A DNA stretch of 42,455 bases from Marinilabiliales bacterium (GCA_002869365.1 PKTA01000174.1:1-42455), one strand, 5' to 3'. Positions 18,511-26,295 are shown, numbered from the stretch's first letter. A program made the numbers and translations. The notes: generated from the letters alone by a model not told the origin.

Positions 18511-19374
18511 TTAGTAGAGTAAAATTGGGATATTCAAATCATTAATTAATTGTTTTACTCCGCTTGTGCTGAATACATTTTTGTTTATTATATTAGGATT
18601 TTGGCGAGAAATAATAAGCATATCAAAGTGGTTGCGTTTTGTAAAATCTACTATTGTCTGTAAATAATTGTCGCCTTCCAGAATATTAGTTGAGAACCAA
18701 ATATCTCTCGATCTAAACTGATTTATGGCAGTTTGCTTCCAAAGTTCACTTTTTACCTGCAGTTCAATGAAATCCTTCTTTTCACAAACATCAACAACAT
18801 CAAGTGAAAGTTCGTATTTTGATAGGAATAACAATAATGAAAATATATTTTGATCTTCTTTAATATTAAAATCATATAATACTAATGCTTTTTCCGGTTT
18901 TTTAAACTCTACGCCTGGTGGGATTAATAGCGAATAATTTTTGAAAGAATTTGTTAATTGGAAAAACTCTTCTAAATCATCAATTACGGTTCCGTCTGGT
19001 TTTGCTGATGTTAAAAACAGTAGATCATCTTCATTCTGTTTTTCCTTCTCCAATTGTTTTTCAATGCTATTATCAGTAACACTTACTTCAACACGTAAAG
19101 GATAGTTCAGGCGCGATGCTTCACTACTCAGGAGTTTGTCGAGATCAGTTCTTGCCCTGTCTATTTCACGGTTAATAATTGCCTTAGGCGATAGTTTTTC
19201 ACCTACTTCGAAGGTCTGTGAATCGGAATATGCACTGCTTACCGCATGGTGCTTTCGGGGATCAACAACATGAACAACTTTAACATTATCGTTAGAATAT
19301 TTTGCAAAGTTCATTCCGTAAACTAAAATGCTCTCTTGTTCTCCTTTTATGTCGCTTATGAGTATAGTTTTCAT
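18511..19374 (-). CDS. Tandem universal stress protein (UspA superfamily)
   Basis: A 287-residue protein with two Usp-like alpha/beta domains. The first starts KTILISDIKGEQES and continues to about 150. The second starts near ALVLYDFNIKEDQ (about 165) and ends FDMLIISRQNP...LNIPILLY. The usual ATP-binding GxxG(x9)G(S/T) motif is not present in the second domain (NPNIINKNVFSTSG instead), so ATP binding is doubtful. Cytoplasmic. Tandem Usps are typically induced by oxygen limitation, starvation or redox stress. It lies 53 bp downstream of the flavoprotein gene. Confidence 0.8.
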   Translation of the reverse strand: MKTILISDIKGEQESILVYGMNFAKYSNDNVKVVHVVDPRKHHAVSSAYSDSQTFEVGEKLSPKAIINREIDRARTDLDKLLSSEASRLNYPLRVEVSVTDNSIEKQLEKEKQNEDDLLFLTSAKPDGTVIDDLEEFFQLTNSFKNYSLLIPPGVEFKKPEKALVLYDFNIKEDQNIFSLLLFLSKYELSLDVVDVCEKKDFIELQVKSELWKQTAINQFRSRDIWFSTNILEGDNYLQTIVDFTKRNHFDMLIISRQNPNIINKNVFSTSGVKQLINDLNIPILLY

Positions 19375-19427
19375 GGTATTATTTATTATAAATTCAATGG
19401 TTTAATTATTAGTGTCAATTGCTAAGT

Positions 19428-20099
19428 TTACATTTCTTCTTTTACAATAGATTTTTCAGGAATGCCAATCGATGATAATCGTTCTAAAACAGCATCCATC
19501 ATTTCAGGAGGTCCGCAAACGTAAAATTTGTCAGTTTCTTCTGTGATATTGTCTTTTAGAAATTCTTCAGTAATTAGACCATTATTATAACTATTAACCT
19601 TCTCATCAGACAGAATATTAATAAAATCATCACCAAGCAGGCCATCAAATTCATCTTCAAGAATGATATCTTTTTTGGTTTTGTTGGCAAATATCAGGCG
19701 GTTTCCTTCAAGATTTTTCTCTTTTCGTAATCTTCTGAAAATAGAAATAAATGGCGTAATTCCAGCACCGCCGGCAATAAATGTTCCGGGTCCCTGATAT
19801 GTAATTGCGCCGAACACATCGCCAAGAATAAGTTCGTCACCGGATTTAATTTTAAGCAACTGATTTGTAACACTTTCGTGTGACGGATAGGTCTTGATAA
19901 TAAATTGCAAATATTTATCATCGGGAAGACTTGTAAATGTAAAAGGTCGCTTTTCGTCCTTCCATTTTTCACTATTAATTGCAATCTCAGTAGCCTGTCC
20001 CGGTTTAAAGTTATAGTTCTCTGGTCGTTCTACAATAAAACTCTTAACATCATGAGTTATTAAAAAACTATCTAATATTTTAACTTTGTGTGTTTCCAT
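19428..20099 (-). CDS. FAD-binding ferredoxin-NADP reductase-like oxidoreductase
   Basis: A 223-residue flavoprotein when started at METHKVK (20099); an in-frame ATG at 20120 adds MNHKKKI and overlaps nothing, so it cannot be excluded. It has an N-terminal FAD-binding barrel with RPFTFTS (flavin-binding RxxS/T motif), then an NAD(P)-binding domain with FIAGGAGITPFISIFR and the C-terminal CGPPEMM motif. There is no iron-sulphur domain. Such short FNR-type proteins pass electrons between NAD(P)H and a protein or flavin partner. Because it lies in the encapsulin/ferritin gene run, a role in reducing stored ferric iron is an attractive inference. Confidence 0.85.
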   Translation of the reverse strand: METHKVKILDSFLITHDVKSFIVERPENYNFKPGQATEIAINSEKWKDEKRPFTFTSLPDDKYLQFIIKTYPSHESVTNQLLKIKSGDELILGDVFGAITYQGPGTFIAGGAGITPFISIFRRLRKEKNLEGNRLIFANKTKKDIILEDEFDGLLGDDFINILSDEKVNSYNNGLITEEFLKDNITEETDKFYVCGPPEMMDAVLERLSSIGIPEKSIVKEEM

Positions 20100-20127
20100 T
20101 ATTTTCTTTTTATGATTCATTATTAAC

Positions 20128-20919
20128 TTATCCTACCTTTTTTTTGTCGGAACTACTTTCTCTATCTTCTTCCTTCTCGTGTTCTAATACTTCTTCTTGT
20201 TCTTCAACCAATTCATCATGTTCAGTATTTCCTACAATACCTTTAAAACGCTTGTCAATCTTATTAAGGGTTTTTGCACGTCCATAAATGATTAAAGAAT
20301 CACCTTTTTTGATTTTTGTTTCACCATTTCGATTTCCAATAAAAGTTTTATCGGATCTTATTATTGCAATTAAGTTCAGCCCCTCATCTCTTAGTTTGGA
20401 ATTGATAAGTTTTTTGCCAGTTAACCAGTGGTTTTCATCAATTGATATTTCCGATATTCTGAATTCTCCTGAAAGGTGTAATAGGCTTGCATAATCATTT
20501 ACATCAAGTTTTGTATAACGTGTTAAAAACTTATCAATAATAATGGATAATTTTTTATTTGCCCACTTGCTGTTTGCTAAAGTCCATAATAAAGCAATAC
20601 CGGCTATAAGTATGAGTATACGTAACCAACCACCGGCATTATTACCTATGCCCGAAAATCCTATGATTAGTGATGCAACACCAGTTACAATTCCTGCATT
20701 TCCCAATATCATTAATAATTGGAGTATTCTCCTCCTAACGGGATGGTTTACTGCTTTTTCTGATTCATTTGTTGTAAACCCCACGCCTGTAAATGCAGAA
20801 CGAGCCTGAAAACGTGATGCCTGATGCGACAAGCCGGTATGCGTTAAAGCAATTGAAGCAATGCGCGTTATTATTATAGAAAAAGCTAATATTATTATTA
20901 CAGAAATTATACCTGTCAT
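20128..20919 (-). CDS. Membrane protein with TrkA-C (RCK_C) regulatory domain
   Basis: A 263-residue protein. TM segments are at about 4-24, 68-88 and 96-113. Between the first two lies the conserved ARSAFTGVGFTTNE, whose GVGFT resembles the pore-loop type sequences of TrkH/KtrB-like transporters. A cytosolic TrkA-C domain follows at about 150-225 (ISEISIDENHWLTGKKL, DEGLNLIAIIRSD, IKKGDSLIIYG). The C-terminal tail is acidic and charged. TrkA-C domains bind small ligands such as cyclic dinucleotides in some proteins. The function is probably cation homeostasis or sensing, not proven. It lies 63 bp after the encapsulin gene. Confidence 0.7.
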   Translation of the reverse strand: MTGIISVIIILAFSIIITRIASIALTHTGLSHQASRFQARSAFTGVGFTTNESEKAVNHPVRRRILQLLMILGNAGIVTGVASLIIGFSGIGNNAGGWLRILILIAGIALLWTLANSKWANKKLSIIIDKFLTRYTKLDVNDYASLLHLSGEFRISEISIDENHWLTGKKLINSKLRDEGLNLIAIIRSDKTFIGNRNGETKIKKGDSLIIYGRAKTLNKIDKRFKGIVGNTEHDELVEEQEEVLEHEKEEDRESSSDKKKVG

Positions 20920-20982
20920 TTTACAATGATTATTTTACTCTTTAAATTTATTTATGATGAAAGAAGGGATTAAAAGTTTAGC

Positions 20983-21786
20983 CTACTTTTTCTTGTCCAA
21001 AACAACTACTGCTTCTGGAGATAAAACCCTGAAAGTAAACGATTCGGTTAAATACAATTTAATTTTTCTATCATCATGCGAATCATATCCAATGGATGTA
21101 TCCTGACCTATGGTTAATTCATAATCGCCTCCACGTTTTGAAAGCAGGAACGATTTGTCGAAGTTATTATTTACAATAATCTGTCCCTCAAGTAAATCTT
21201 TAAGTTGTTGAATTATAGGATAGCCATCCGTTAGATTAATCAACTCAAGCCAGTACTTTTCCTCTAAAACCAATGAGTAAGGGCCTTCAACACCATTTTG
21301 TTGTAAACGATTTATCAGCGCACCAACATATTTAAGGATATCGCTTAGATTGTCAGGCAGATTTTCCACCGGATATTTTGAACTTTCCTCAAGTCCTTTT
21401 ATTCCGGCATTATTTAACCCTGTGTAAATGATATTTTCTTCAAGTTTTACAACTGATTTTAAAGCCTCATCCAGATTGTCTAACTCAACATCTTTTGCAC
21501 CTCTTTCTATATTTTCAAGTTCCCATAAATCTAGTTCAAATGGTATCCTGATTTCTACCAGGGGTAATACTTCCCTGATTCCGTAGTTTGTTCCTGTTTT
21601 CCACTTTTGCCTTGGAACCTTAAGCCTTCCTGTTGAAACAGCAGCAAAATCAGATCCAAAGGGCCCATCTATATCAGCGAACTTTCTAATAGTACGTGAA
21701 GTGCCTAAAACACTTTTCGCCTGATCCTTAATTTCTTTCCACATATCATTTGATAGTGGAGCCATTTTTTTCTTTAAAATTTCCAT
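20983..21786 (-). CDS. Family 1 encapsulin shell protein
   Basis: A 267-residue protein matching the length and start of HK97-fold encapsulins: KMAPLSNDMWKEI near the N-terminus, then RKFADIDGPFGSDFAAV, the LVEIRIPFELDLWELENIERG segment, and FRVLSPEAVVVL at the C-terminus. These subunits self-assemble into icosahedral protein compartments that load cargo enzymes. The cargo is encoded 12 bp upstream (encapsulated ferritin), giving a classical cargo-shell pair for iron storage. An AAAGGAT purine stretch 7-13 bases before the ATG is a reasonable ribosome-binding site. Confidence 0.93.
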   Translation of the reverse strand: MEILKKKMAPLSNDMWKEIKDQAKSVLGTSRTIRKFADIDGPFGSDFAAVSTGRLKVPRQKWKTGTNYGIREVLPLVEIRIPFELDLWELENIERGAKDVELDNLDEALKSVVKLEENIIYTGLNNAGIKGLEESSKYPVENLPDNLSDILKYVGALINRLQQNGVEGPYSLVLEEKYWLELINLTDGYPIIQQLKDLLEGQIIVNNNFDKSFLLSKRGGDYELTIGQDTSIGYDSHDDRKIKLYLTESFTFRVLSPEAVVVLDKKK

Positions 21787-21798
21787 TTTTTATCCTTT

Positions 21799-22089
21799 CT
21801 ATGCTTTTTCAACTTTTAGTATGTCTTTTTTTGAAAACAAATAGCGATGAAGCTGTTCATCCCATCCGTCCATATTTCTTCTTAACCACTCTAGCAGCAT
21901 ACTTGCATGCTCAATTTCTTCATCACGGTTATGCATTAATATCTTTTTCAATTGCTGATCATCAGTAACATCAATACGTTGCTGATACCAGTCGACAGCC
22001 TCAATTTCTTCAGTTAAAGAAACCATAGCCCTTGAATAATCTTTTGTTTCATTTGAAAGTTTGTCGTGTGGTTCGTGATAATTTTCCAT
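21799..22089 (-). CDS. Encapsulated ferritin-like cargo protein (EncFtn)
   Basis: A 96-residue two-helix protein. The ferroxidase motif residues are visible: SLTEEIEAVDWYQQR (Glu28) and HNRDEEIEHASMLLEW (Glu58, His61), matching the Glu/Glu-His set of EncFtn. It oxidises ferrous iron at a dimer interface inside the encapsulin shell. The gene lies immediately upstream of the shell gene. Oddity: the C-terminal tail after HRYLF is only SKKDILKVEKA, with no recognisable GSLGIGSLK/LTVGSLR-type loading peptide. DILKV may be a reduced version. Confidence 0.9.
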   Translation of the reverse strand: MENYHEPHDKLSNETKDYSRAMVSLTEEIEAVDWYQQRIDVTDDQQLKKILMHNRDEEIEHASMLLEWLRRNMDGWDEQLHRYLFSKKDILKVEKA

Positions 22090-22168
22090 GATAGATTTTT
22101 ATTTATTTAGTTTTATTTTTCAATTTAATTTAATATCAAGTGTTTATATCATTTTGCAAAGTTCCAGC

Positions 22169-22241
22169 AACAAGTATTATTTTTGAATGAGCCACATCAA
22201 TCAGTATTATTGATCTTGGTCATAGTATTGAAATACTTGTT
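22169..22241. promoter_or_regulatory. Nested inverted repeats upstream of the EncFtn-encapsulin genes
   Basis: AACAAGTATT (22169-22178) is the exact reverse complement of AATACTTGTT (22232-22241), and inside it ATCAAT (22196-22201) pairs with ATTGAT (22209-22214). TTGATCTTGGTCAT (22210-22223) matches the FNR pattern TTGATnnnnATCAA at 8 of 10 positions, about 127 bp from the EncFtn start. The region lies between the baeRF stop and the EncFtn start, so it may be a terminator for the former, an operator for the latter, or both. Confidence 0.35.
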
Positions 22242-22243
22242 AT

Positions 22244-23407
22244 TTAATACCTGAAAAGTGCATTTATGCTTGTACCATTAAATGGCATTTTATCCTTTTC
22301 AACTATAAAAACATTGCCATCTTTTAACCAGGTTTGAATTGCTGCCATATTGAAAAGAGAAGCCTGCTTGGCTTTATGACCTTCATCGATTATAAGGGAT
22401 CGGTTAATTATATCATAAAGTCCATATCGGTCATTCGACTTCTGAATAAAAAGCGATTCAATACGTCCTTCCAGAGCTGCAGGAATAATATCATTCAAAT
22501 CAGAAGAGAACTTTCCAACCGAAGATTGTTCTTTTAATTTTACAGTTGCAGACTTCCTTCCTTTCTGGAAATAATCATCAACTATCTCTAAGGCCATTTC
22601 ATGTAGCAAAAGAGGAGAAGTATCTTCGTGGTTTCCATTTATATGTTTATGGTATAACTTAGGGTGAGAAGTTATTTTTTTGAAAAGAGAATAATAGTGA
22701 TCCACACAAGCCAATACTAGTGGTGTTTTATCATCTTTTATGATATTTTTTAAAGATTGATCCACAGCTCTGAAAAATTTTTCAGTTTCAATAGCTTTGT
22801 GATCTTTCCCAGATCCCTGACCATGGAATATGGCACCAGCTTCACCTCCCTGTCCTGATCTGAATTGAAGATGGTTTTTCTCATAATCATATCCTACAAC
22901 TTCTTCAAGTTGTTCGGGAACAATTCCTTTTACAACTACTTCCTCAATGCTGTAGCGGGAGGTTTCGTAAAATTTAACCTTGTTTAAACTAAGGTTTAGT
23001 AAATAAAATCTGCCATTGTAACTAAAAATTGGCAATATTGGTAAAAGGTAAAAGTGATCTGCCACATAAGTGAACTGAGGTTGATTTATTGGTAAAGTGT
23101 AGGTCATCATCTTATTCTTGTCTAATAATATTACTAAACAATCCGATTGATTTCTCCAAAAATGATGATCTTCCAGTAAATCTTCTGCCGGAGAAAGGTA
23201 GTCTTCAATTTCAGTATCTTTCAACTGGTAATCTTTAAGTTTAGACTTTACCTCTTTTAGGCAATTTTTTAATGTTATTTGGCCTTTTTTATTGTCGACT
23301 TCTTTACCAGCACGATCAGTAGGAACATAAATAGAAACACAATGCTGGTCGTGTATTCTTGAAAGTTTTGCAAACTCGTTTTTGGAAATTAGATAATCGT
23401 TTTCCAT
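22244..23407 (-). CDS. baeRF family protein (bacterial archaeo-eukaryotic release factor-like, probably family 7)
   Basis: A 387-residue soluble protein. The N-terminus contains CVSIYVPTDRAGKE. The middle, with the KVKFYETSRYSIEEV strand and the glycine-rich GQGGEAGAIFHGQGSGKDHK loop (about 183-203), is typical of baeRF proteins related to eRF1 domains 2/3 and Pelota. A domain with PLVLACVDHYYSLFKKI follows. These proteins are proposed to act on stalled ribosomes under stress; the activity is untested in most cases. It lies in the minus-strand stress island, preceded by a strong hairpin at 23459-23500. Confidence 0.75.
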   Translation of the reverse strand: MENDYLISKNEFAKLSRIHDQHCVSIYVPTDRAGKEVDNKKGQITLKNCLKEVKSKLKDYQLKDTEIEDYLSPAEDLLEDHHFWRNQSDCLVILLDKNKMMTYTLPINQPQFTYVADHFYLLPILPIFSYNGRFYLLNLSLNKVKFYETSRYSIEEVVVKGIVPEQLEEVVGYDYEKNHLQFRSGQGGEAGAIFHGQGSGKDHKAIETEKFFRAVDQSLKNIIKDDKTPLVLACVDHYYSLFKKITSHPKLYHKHINGNHEDTSPLLLHEMALEIVDDYFQKGRKSATVKLKEQSSVGKFSSDLNDIIPAALEGRIESLFIQKSNDRYGLYDIINRSLIIDEGHKAKQASLFNMAAIQTWLKDGNVFIVEKDKMPFNGTSINALFRY

Positions 23408-23458
23408 GAGTAGATTCTTTTTTTTGATTCAAAGGAGTTTAATATTCATTATAATAAA

Positions 23459-23500
23459 TGCCTGCAGATTTTGTTGTGAAATTTAAACAGTCTGCAGGCA
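23459..23500 (-). terminator. Long hairpin between the coiled-coil gene and the baeRF gene
   Basis: TGCCTGCAGA (23459-23468) and TCTGCAGGCA (23491-23500) form a perfect 10-bp GC-rich stem around a 22-nt loop. It lies 13 bp after the stop of the minus-strand gene at 23513. There is no good U-tract on the minus strand, so it may be an attenuator or an RNA-processing/stability element rather than a full terminator. Confidence 0.5.
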
Positions 23501-23512
23501 CTTTATTAATAT

Positions 23513-23797
23513 TTACTTAAAAAGATTACTTAATTCTTTAAAGCCTTCTTTATAGTGATTATAACTTTCTGTGAACTCATTTTTTGCTTTCTCCCAGTTG
23601 CTGTCGGGTGCATTTTGCATATCATCGACCTTTTTCTTTAAGTCTTCCTTTCTTTTGTTTAAGGCCTCAATACCAGAGTCATATTTTTGTTTTAAACTAC
23701 TACTTAATTCATCTTTCTTTTGTTTGAGGTTTTCAATCTCATTATAAATTTCATCAATATTTTTATTTGCTTTAACTTTAAAATCTATCCTGTTCAT
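23513..23797 (-). CDS. Coiled-coil stress-response protein (sll1863-like)
   Basis: A 94-residue almost fully alpha-helical, highly charged protein (IDEIYNEIENLKQKKDELSS, KRKEDLKKKVDDM), with a conserved ending NWEKAKNEFTESY...FKELSNLFK. This matches the small 'sll1863 family' of stress-associated coiled-coil proteins. It resembles the C-terminus of the lipoprotein at 16650 but has no signal peptide, so it is cytoplasmic. It is 27 bp after chaB. Molecular function is unknown. Confidence 0.65.
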   Translation of the reverse strand: MNRIDFKVKANKNIDEIYNEIENLKQKKDELSSSLKQKYDSGIEALNKRKEDLKKKVDDMQNAPDSNWEKAKNEFTESYNHYKEGFKELSNLFK

Positions 23798-23824
23798 ATC
23801 TTCTGTTTTTATATTGTTATTAAA

Positions 23825-24052
23825 TCATTTTTTCACCCACTTGCCTGCATCGTTTTTGTGATATACATTTTTTACCGCTGACCAGGCAACCTTGTGGGCA
23901 GTTTCTTCTTTTGAACTATTATTCTTACGGTCAGCAGCGCGTTTATACTCGTCAAGAGCATTGTTAAACGCAGCCAGATAAATTTCCTGACCGTGTGCAG
24001 GTAAAGTATTCTGAACCTGTTTAGGTAATTCTTTTACTGTTGTATAGGGCAT
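23825..24052 (-). CDS. chaB: ChaB family protein
   Basis: A 75-residue protein with the family signature: LPKQVQNTLPAHGQEIYLAAFNNALDEY, then AHKVAWSAVKNVYHKNDAGKW. ChaB was named as a regulator of the ChaA cation transporter in E. coli; most homologues are uncharacterised and often occur with general-stress genes. The presence of a cation antiporter gene just upstream on the other strand is suggestive. It lies 16 bp after the PRC-barrel gene, clearly in one operon. Confidence 0.88.
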   Translation of the reverse strand: MPYTTVKELPKQVQNTLPAHGQEIYLAAFNNALDEYKRAADRKNNSSKEETAHKVAWSAVKNVYHKNDAGKWVKK

Positions 24053-24068
24053 AATGCTTTATTTTAAA

Positions 24069-24815
24069 TTATAAAACCATTGACTGACTGTAAAAGTCGA
24101 AAACTCCTTTTTCAAAATCTTCTACAATCATTTCATCCGGATTATATTCAGGGGCATTTTTAATTGACTCTTTTTTCATTTTTACTTTAACTAATTGATT
24201 AGTGTAACTTACCTCCGACATTTTGTCGATTGGAATAATTACTTTTTTACTCCATGGTAGCCAGTTACTTGTATCAATTACGGCATAAACAATCTGCCAA
24301 TCCTGATAATCAATAAGTAAGTCATCGATATGCCCAATTTTTCCGTCGTTAGCTTCAACATGGTAACCTTTTACTTCATCAAAAGATCTAAGAATTGTGT
24401 CTATATATTTCTCCGAAACAGATTTTGTTGGTACTGATATAGGTCTTGGTGGATAATACGCACCTGCCGTACCCATATAGGCTGCTACCATCCAATAAGG
24501 TTTTATTTCAAAGTGTTTGTTTAACTCTTCTTCATATTTTCTTGAAACAGGCAAGTGATCACCTATTTTAGGGCATTTTTCTATTTCCTGTTTTGATAAA
24601 CTTGTTGGAAATATGTTGTTATCTTGCTCGGGATTTTTGAAGAAAACTTTTGGAATAAGAACCTTATATGGTGAAAATATTTTTCCAAAATCCGCATCAA
24701 TATACCTTATAACCCATTGCTTTTCGTCAAACAAAAAGTCTTTAATATTTCCTTCTAATTTATCTTTTGTGTCAATATTGTAATAACTCTTTAGTATTTT
24801 TAAACTTTGTTTCAT
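24069..24815 (-). CDS. Protein with two PRC-barrel domains
   Basis: A 248-residue protein without signal peptide or TM segment. Two PRC-barrel-like units are seen: about 8-60 (LEGNIKDFLFDEKQWVIRYIDADFG) and about 140-205 (VEANDGKIGHIDDLLIDYQDWQIVYAVID). Each has the G-xIxDxLxD-xxWxIxY pattern. Between them is a Pro/Tyr-rich linker (AGAYYPPRP). PRC barrels mediate protein or ligand contacts, and in bacteria this tandem form is linked to osmotic or oxidative stress. It is the first gene of the minus-strand island, and its upstream region carries two FNR-like dyads. Confidence 0.8.
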   Translation of the reverse strand: MKQSLKILKSYYNIDTKDKLEGNIKDFLFDEKQWVIRYIDADFGKIFSPYKVLIPKVFFKNPEQDNNIFPTSLSKQEIEKCPKIGDHLPVSRKYEEELNKHFEIKPYWMVAAYMGTAGAYYPPRPISVPTKSVSEKYIDTILRSFDEVKGYHVEANDGKIGHIDDLLIDYQDWQIVYAVIDTSNWLPWSKKVIIPIDKMSEVSYTNQLVKVKMKKESIKNAPEYNPDEMIVEDFEKGVFDFYSQSMVL

Positions 24816-24915
24816 ATCCTCGCTCTTTTAAAATTTTTATAGTTTTAGTTTTATTTTAAAACTGACTTATTCTTTAAATCGTTTACAAAATTGATGTTTA
24901 GATGTGGGAATTGAA

Positions 24916-24929
24916 ATGATGAAGATCAA
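24916..24929. promoter_or_regulatory. Second FNR-like dyad ATGATgaagATCAA
   Basis: Matches TTGATnnnnATCAA at nine of ten specified positions. Its centre is 23 bp from the centre of the perfect site and about 107 bp from the PRC-barrel start codon. Confidence 0.45.
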
Positions 24930-24938
24930 AACATACAA

Positions 24939-24952
24939 TTGATTTTAATCAA
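24939..24952. promoter_or_regulatory. Perfect FNR-consensus dyad TTGATtttaATCAA
   Basis: An exact match to the FNR consensus TTGATnnnnATCAA, extended to AATTGATT-TT-AATCAATT (24937-24954), an 8+8 perfect inverted repeat. A Crp/FNR-fold regulator with a receiver domain is encoded 1.4 kb away, making it the obvious candidate to bind here. Confidence 0.6.
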
Positions 24953-25017
24953 TTACCATATCTATATAATATACGTACTTGCGATTTTTTAAATCGGAAT
25001 AATTAAAACCTAAACTA

Positions 25018-26244
25018 ATGGATATTTGGTATATTATTTTAGTGCTTCTGGTAACTGCAAGGCTATTTAGTGAAATGGCAAGGCGTTTTTCAATTCCACC
25101 GCTTGCAGGTGAATTAGTTGCCGGAATAATCCTGGGAATTATTTTCAACACCTGGTCAGGTACTTTTACCGAGTTGTCGAATCTTCATGACAATGAAGTT
25201 TTTACGGCAATTACTGAGTTTGGGATGTTTTTTTTAATGCTTTATGCGGGCGTTGAATTGAATTTTAAGAATTTAAAGAAAGCATCAGGTAATGCGGTTT
25301 GGGTTGCTCTTGGTGGTATGCTTATTCCCTTAGCATTGGGAATGGGTTTAGGCTGGTTTACACTCCCTGAATCAGAATTAAAATCAGCACAACTTTTCTT
25401 TATTGGAGTGGCTTTAGCAATAACAGCAGTTCCTGTAGCCATTAAAGCATTGATGGATATTAATTTATTGAATACAAAAGAGGGGCAAACAATTGTTTCT
25501 GCAGCAGTAATCGACGACGTTATTAGTCTTGTCCTGCTTGCTGTTCTTACAGCATTTTTAAAAACCGGTGAGATGCCGGGTTTTGAGGGCATTCTTATTT
25601 TAATTGGGAAGATTATATTGTTTTTTATTATAACAATTGTGGTAGGATTATATGCCTTACCCTATCTACTTAAACTGGTATCGAAGAAAATTAATATTGA
25701 AGAATCAGAGGTTAGTTTTTTACTAATTGTTGCTTTCAGTTTTGCCGTGCTGGCAGAAGCACTGGATCTGCATTTTATCCTGGGAGCTTTTATTGCAGGA
25801 TTGTTCTTCACCAAAAGAGAGATGAAAAAATCGGTTTATGAGGATGTTAAAAATAAAATTGGGGCCATAAATACGGGATTTTTAGCGCCCATATTCTTTG
25901 CTTCAATTGGGTTGAGCCTTGAATTATCTGCTTTTGTTAATATACCTTTATTTGTAGTTGCATTAATTTTAATTGCCTCTGTAGGAAAAATAATAGGAGC
26001 AGGTATACCCGCCAAATTATCCGGTCTTTCAACACAGCAGTCGTTGATTGTTGGAAATGCAATGAATGCGCGTGGAGCAGTAGAATTAATTATTGCCGAT
26101 ATAGCATTAAGAGCCGGATTGTTTAAATTACCGGGAGATTCGCATATTGTCCAAAACTTATTTTCTGCTGTAGTAATAATGGCAATAGTAACAACTCTTG
26201 TTACTCCAATTATTCTGAAGAAACTTGGAAAAAGAAAATCATAA
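25018..26244 (+). CDS. CPA2-type cation/proton antiporter (KefB/GerN-like)
   Basis: A 408-residue inner-membrane protein with about 11-12 TM segments. It contains the CPA2 features PPLAGELVAGIILG (28-41), FFLMLYAGVELN (71-82) and the ion-binding pair ID-D in AAVIDDVISLVLL (Asp166/Asp167). MNARGAVELIIADIAL near residue 350 is also typical. It exchanges Na+ or K+ for H+. There is no C-terminal TrkA-N domain, so it is the short form. It diverges from the stress island, with FNR-like dyads in between, and its adjacency to chaB suggests a role in cation stress. Confidence 0.88.
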   Translation: MDIWYIILVLLVTARLFSEMARRFSIPPLAGELVAGIILGIIFNTWSGTFTELSNLHDNEVFTAITEFGMFFLMLYAGVELNFKNLKKASGNAVWVALGGMLIPLALGMGLGWFTLPESELKSAQLFFIGVALAITAVPVAIKALMDINLLNTKEGQTIVSAAVIDDVISLVLLAVLTAFLKTGEMPGFEGILILIGKIILFFIITIVVGLYALPYLLKLVSKKINIEESEVSFLLIVAFSFAVLAEALDLHFILGAFIAGLFFTKREMKKSVYEDVKNKIGAINTGFLAPIFFASIGLSLELSAFVNIPLFVVALILIASVGKIIGAGIPAKLSGLSTQQSLIVGNAMNARGAVELIIADIALRAGLFKLPGDSHIVQNLFSAVVIMAIVTTLVTPIILKKLGKRKS

Positions 26245-26259
26245 AACAGTTAATAGTTT

Positions 26260-26295
26260 AATCAAACTAAGCCTGAATTTCGCTTTGATTTTTTC
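26260..26295. terminator. Probable terminator between convergent antiporter and regulator genes
   Basis: AATCAAA (26260-26266) pairs with TTTGATT (26284-26290), with an additional AAGC/GCTT possibility inside, followed by a T-run. It lies 16 bp after the antiporter stop. Confidence 0.5.

Larger units (their letters stand above)
24816..25017. promoter_or_regulatory. Divergent promoter region between the stress island and the antiporter
   Basis: This 202-bp region serves the PRC-barrel gene (minus) and the antiporter (plus). It contains the two FNR/Crp-like dyads at 24916-24929 and 24939-24952. It also contains a CGATTT/AAATCG hairpin at 24982-24996 near the antiporter start. No exact TAnnTTTG element was found; TACGTACTTG at 24972-24981 is the nearest for the antiporter and would place the strong dyad near -41. 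Confidence 0.5.
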
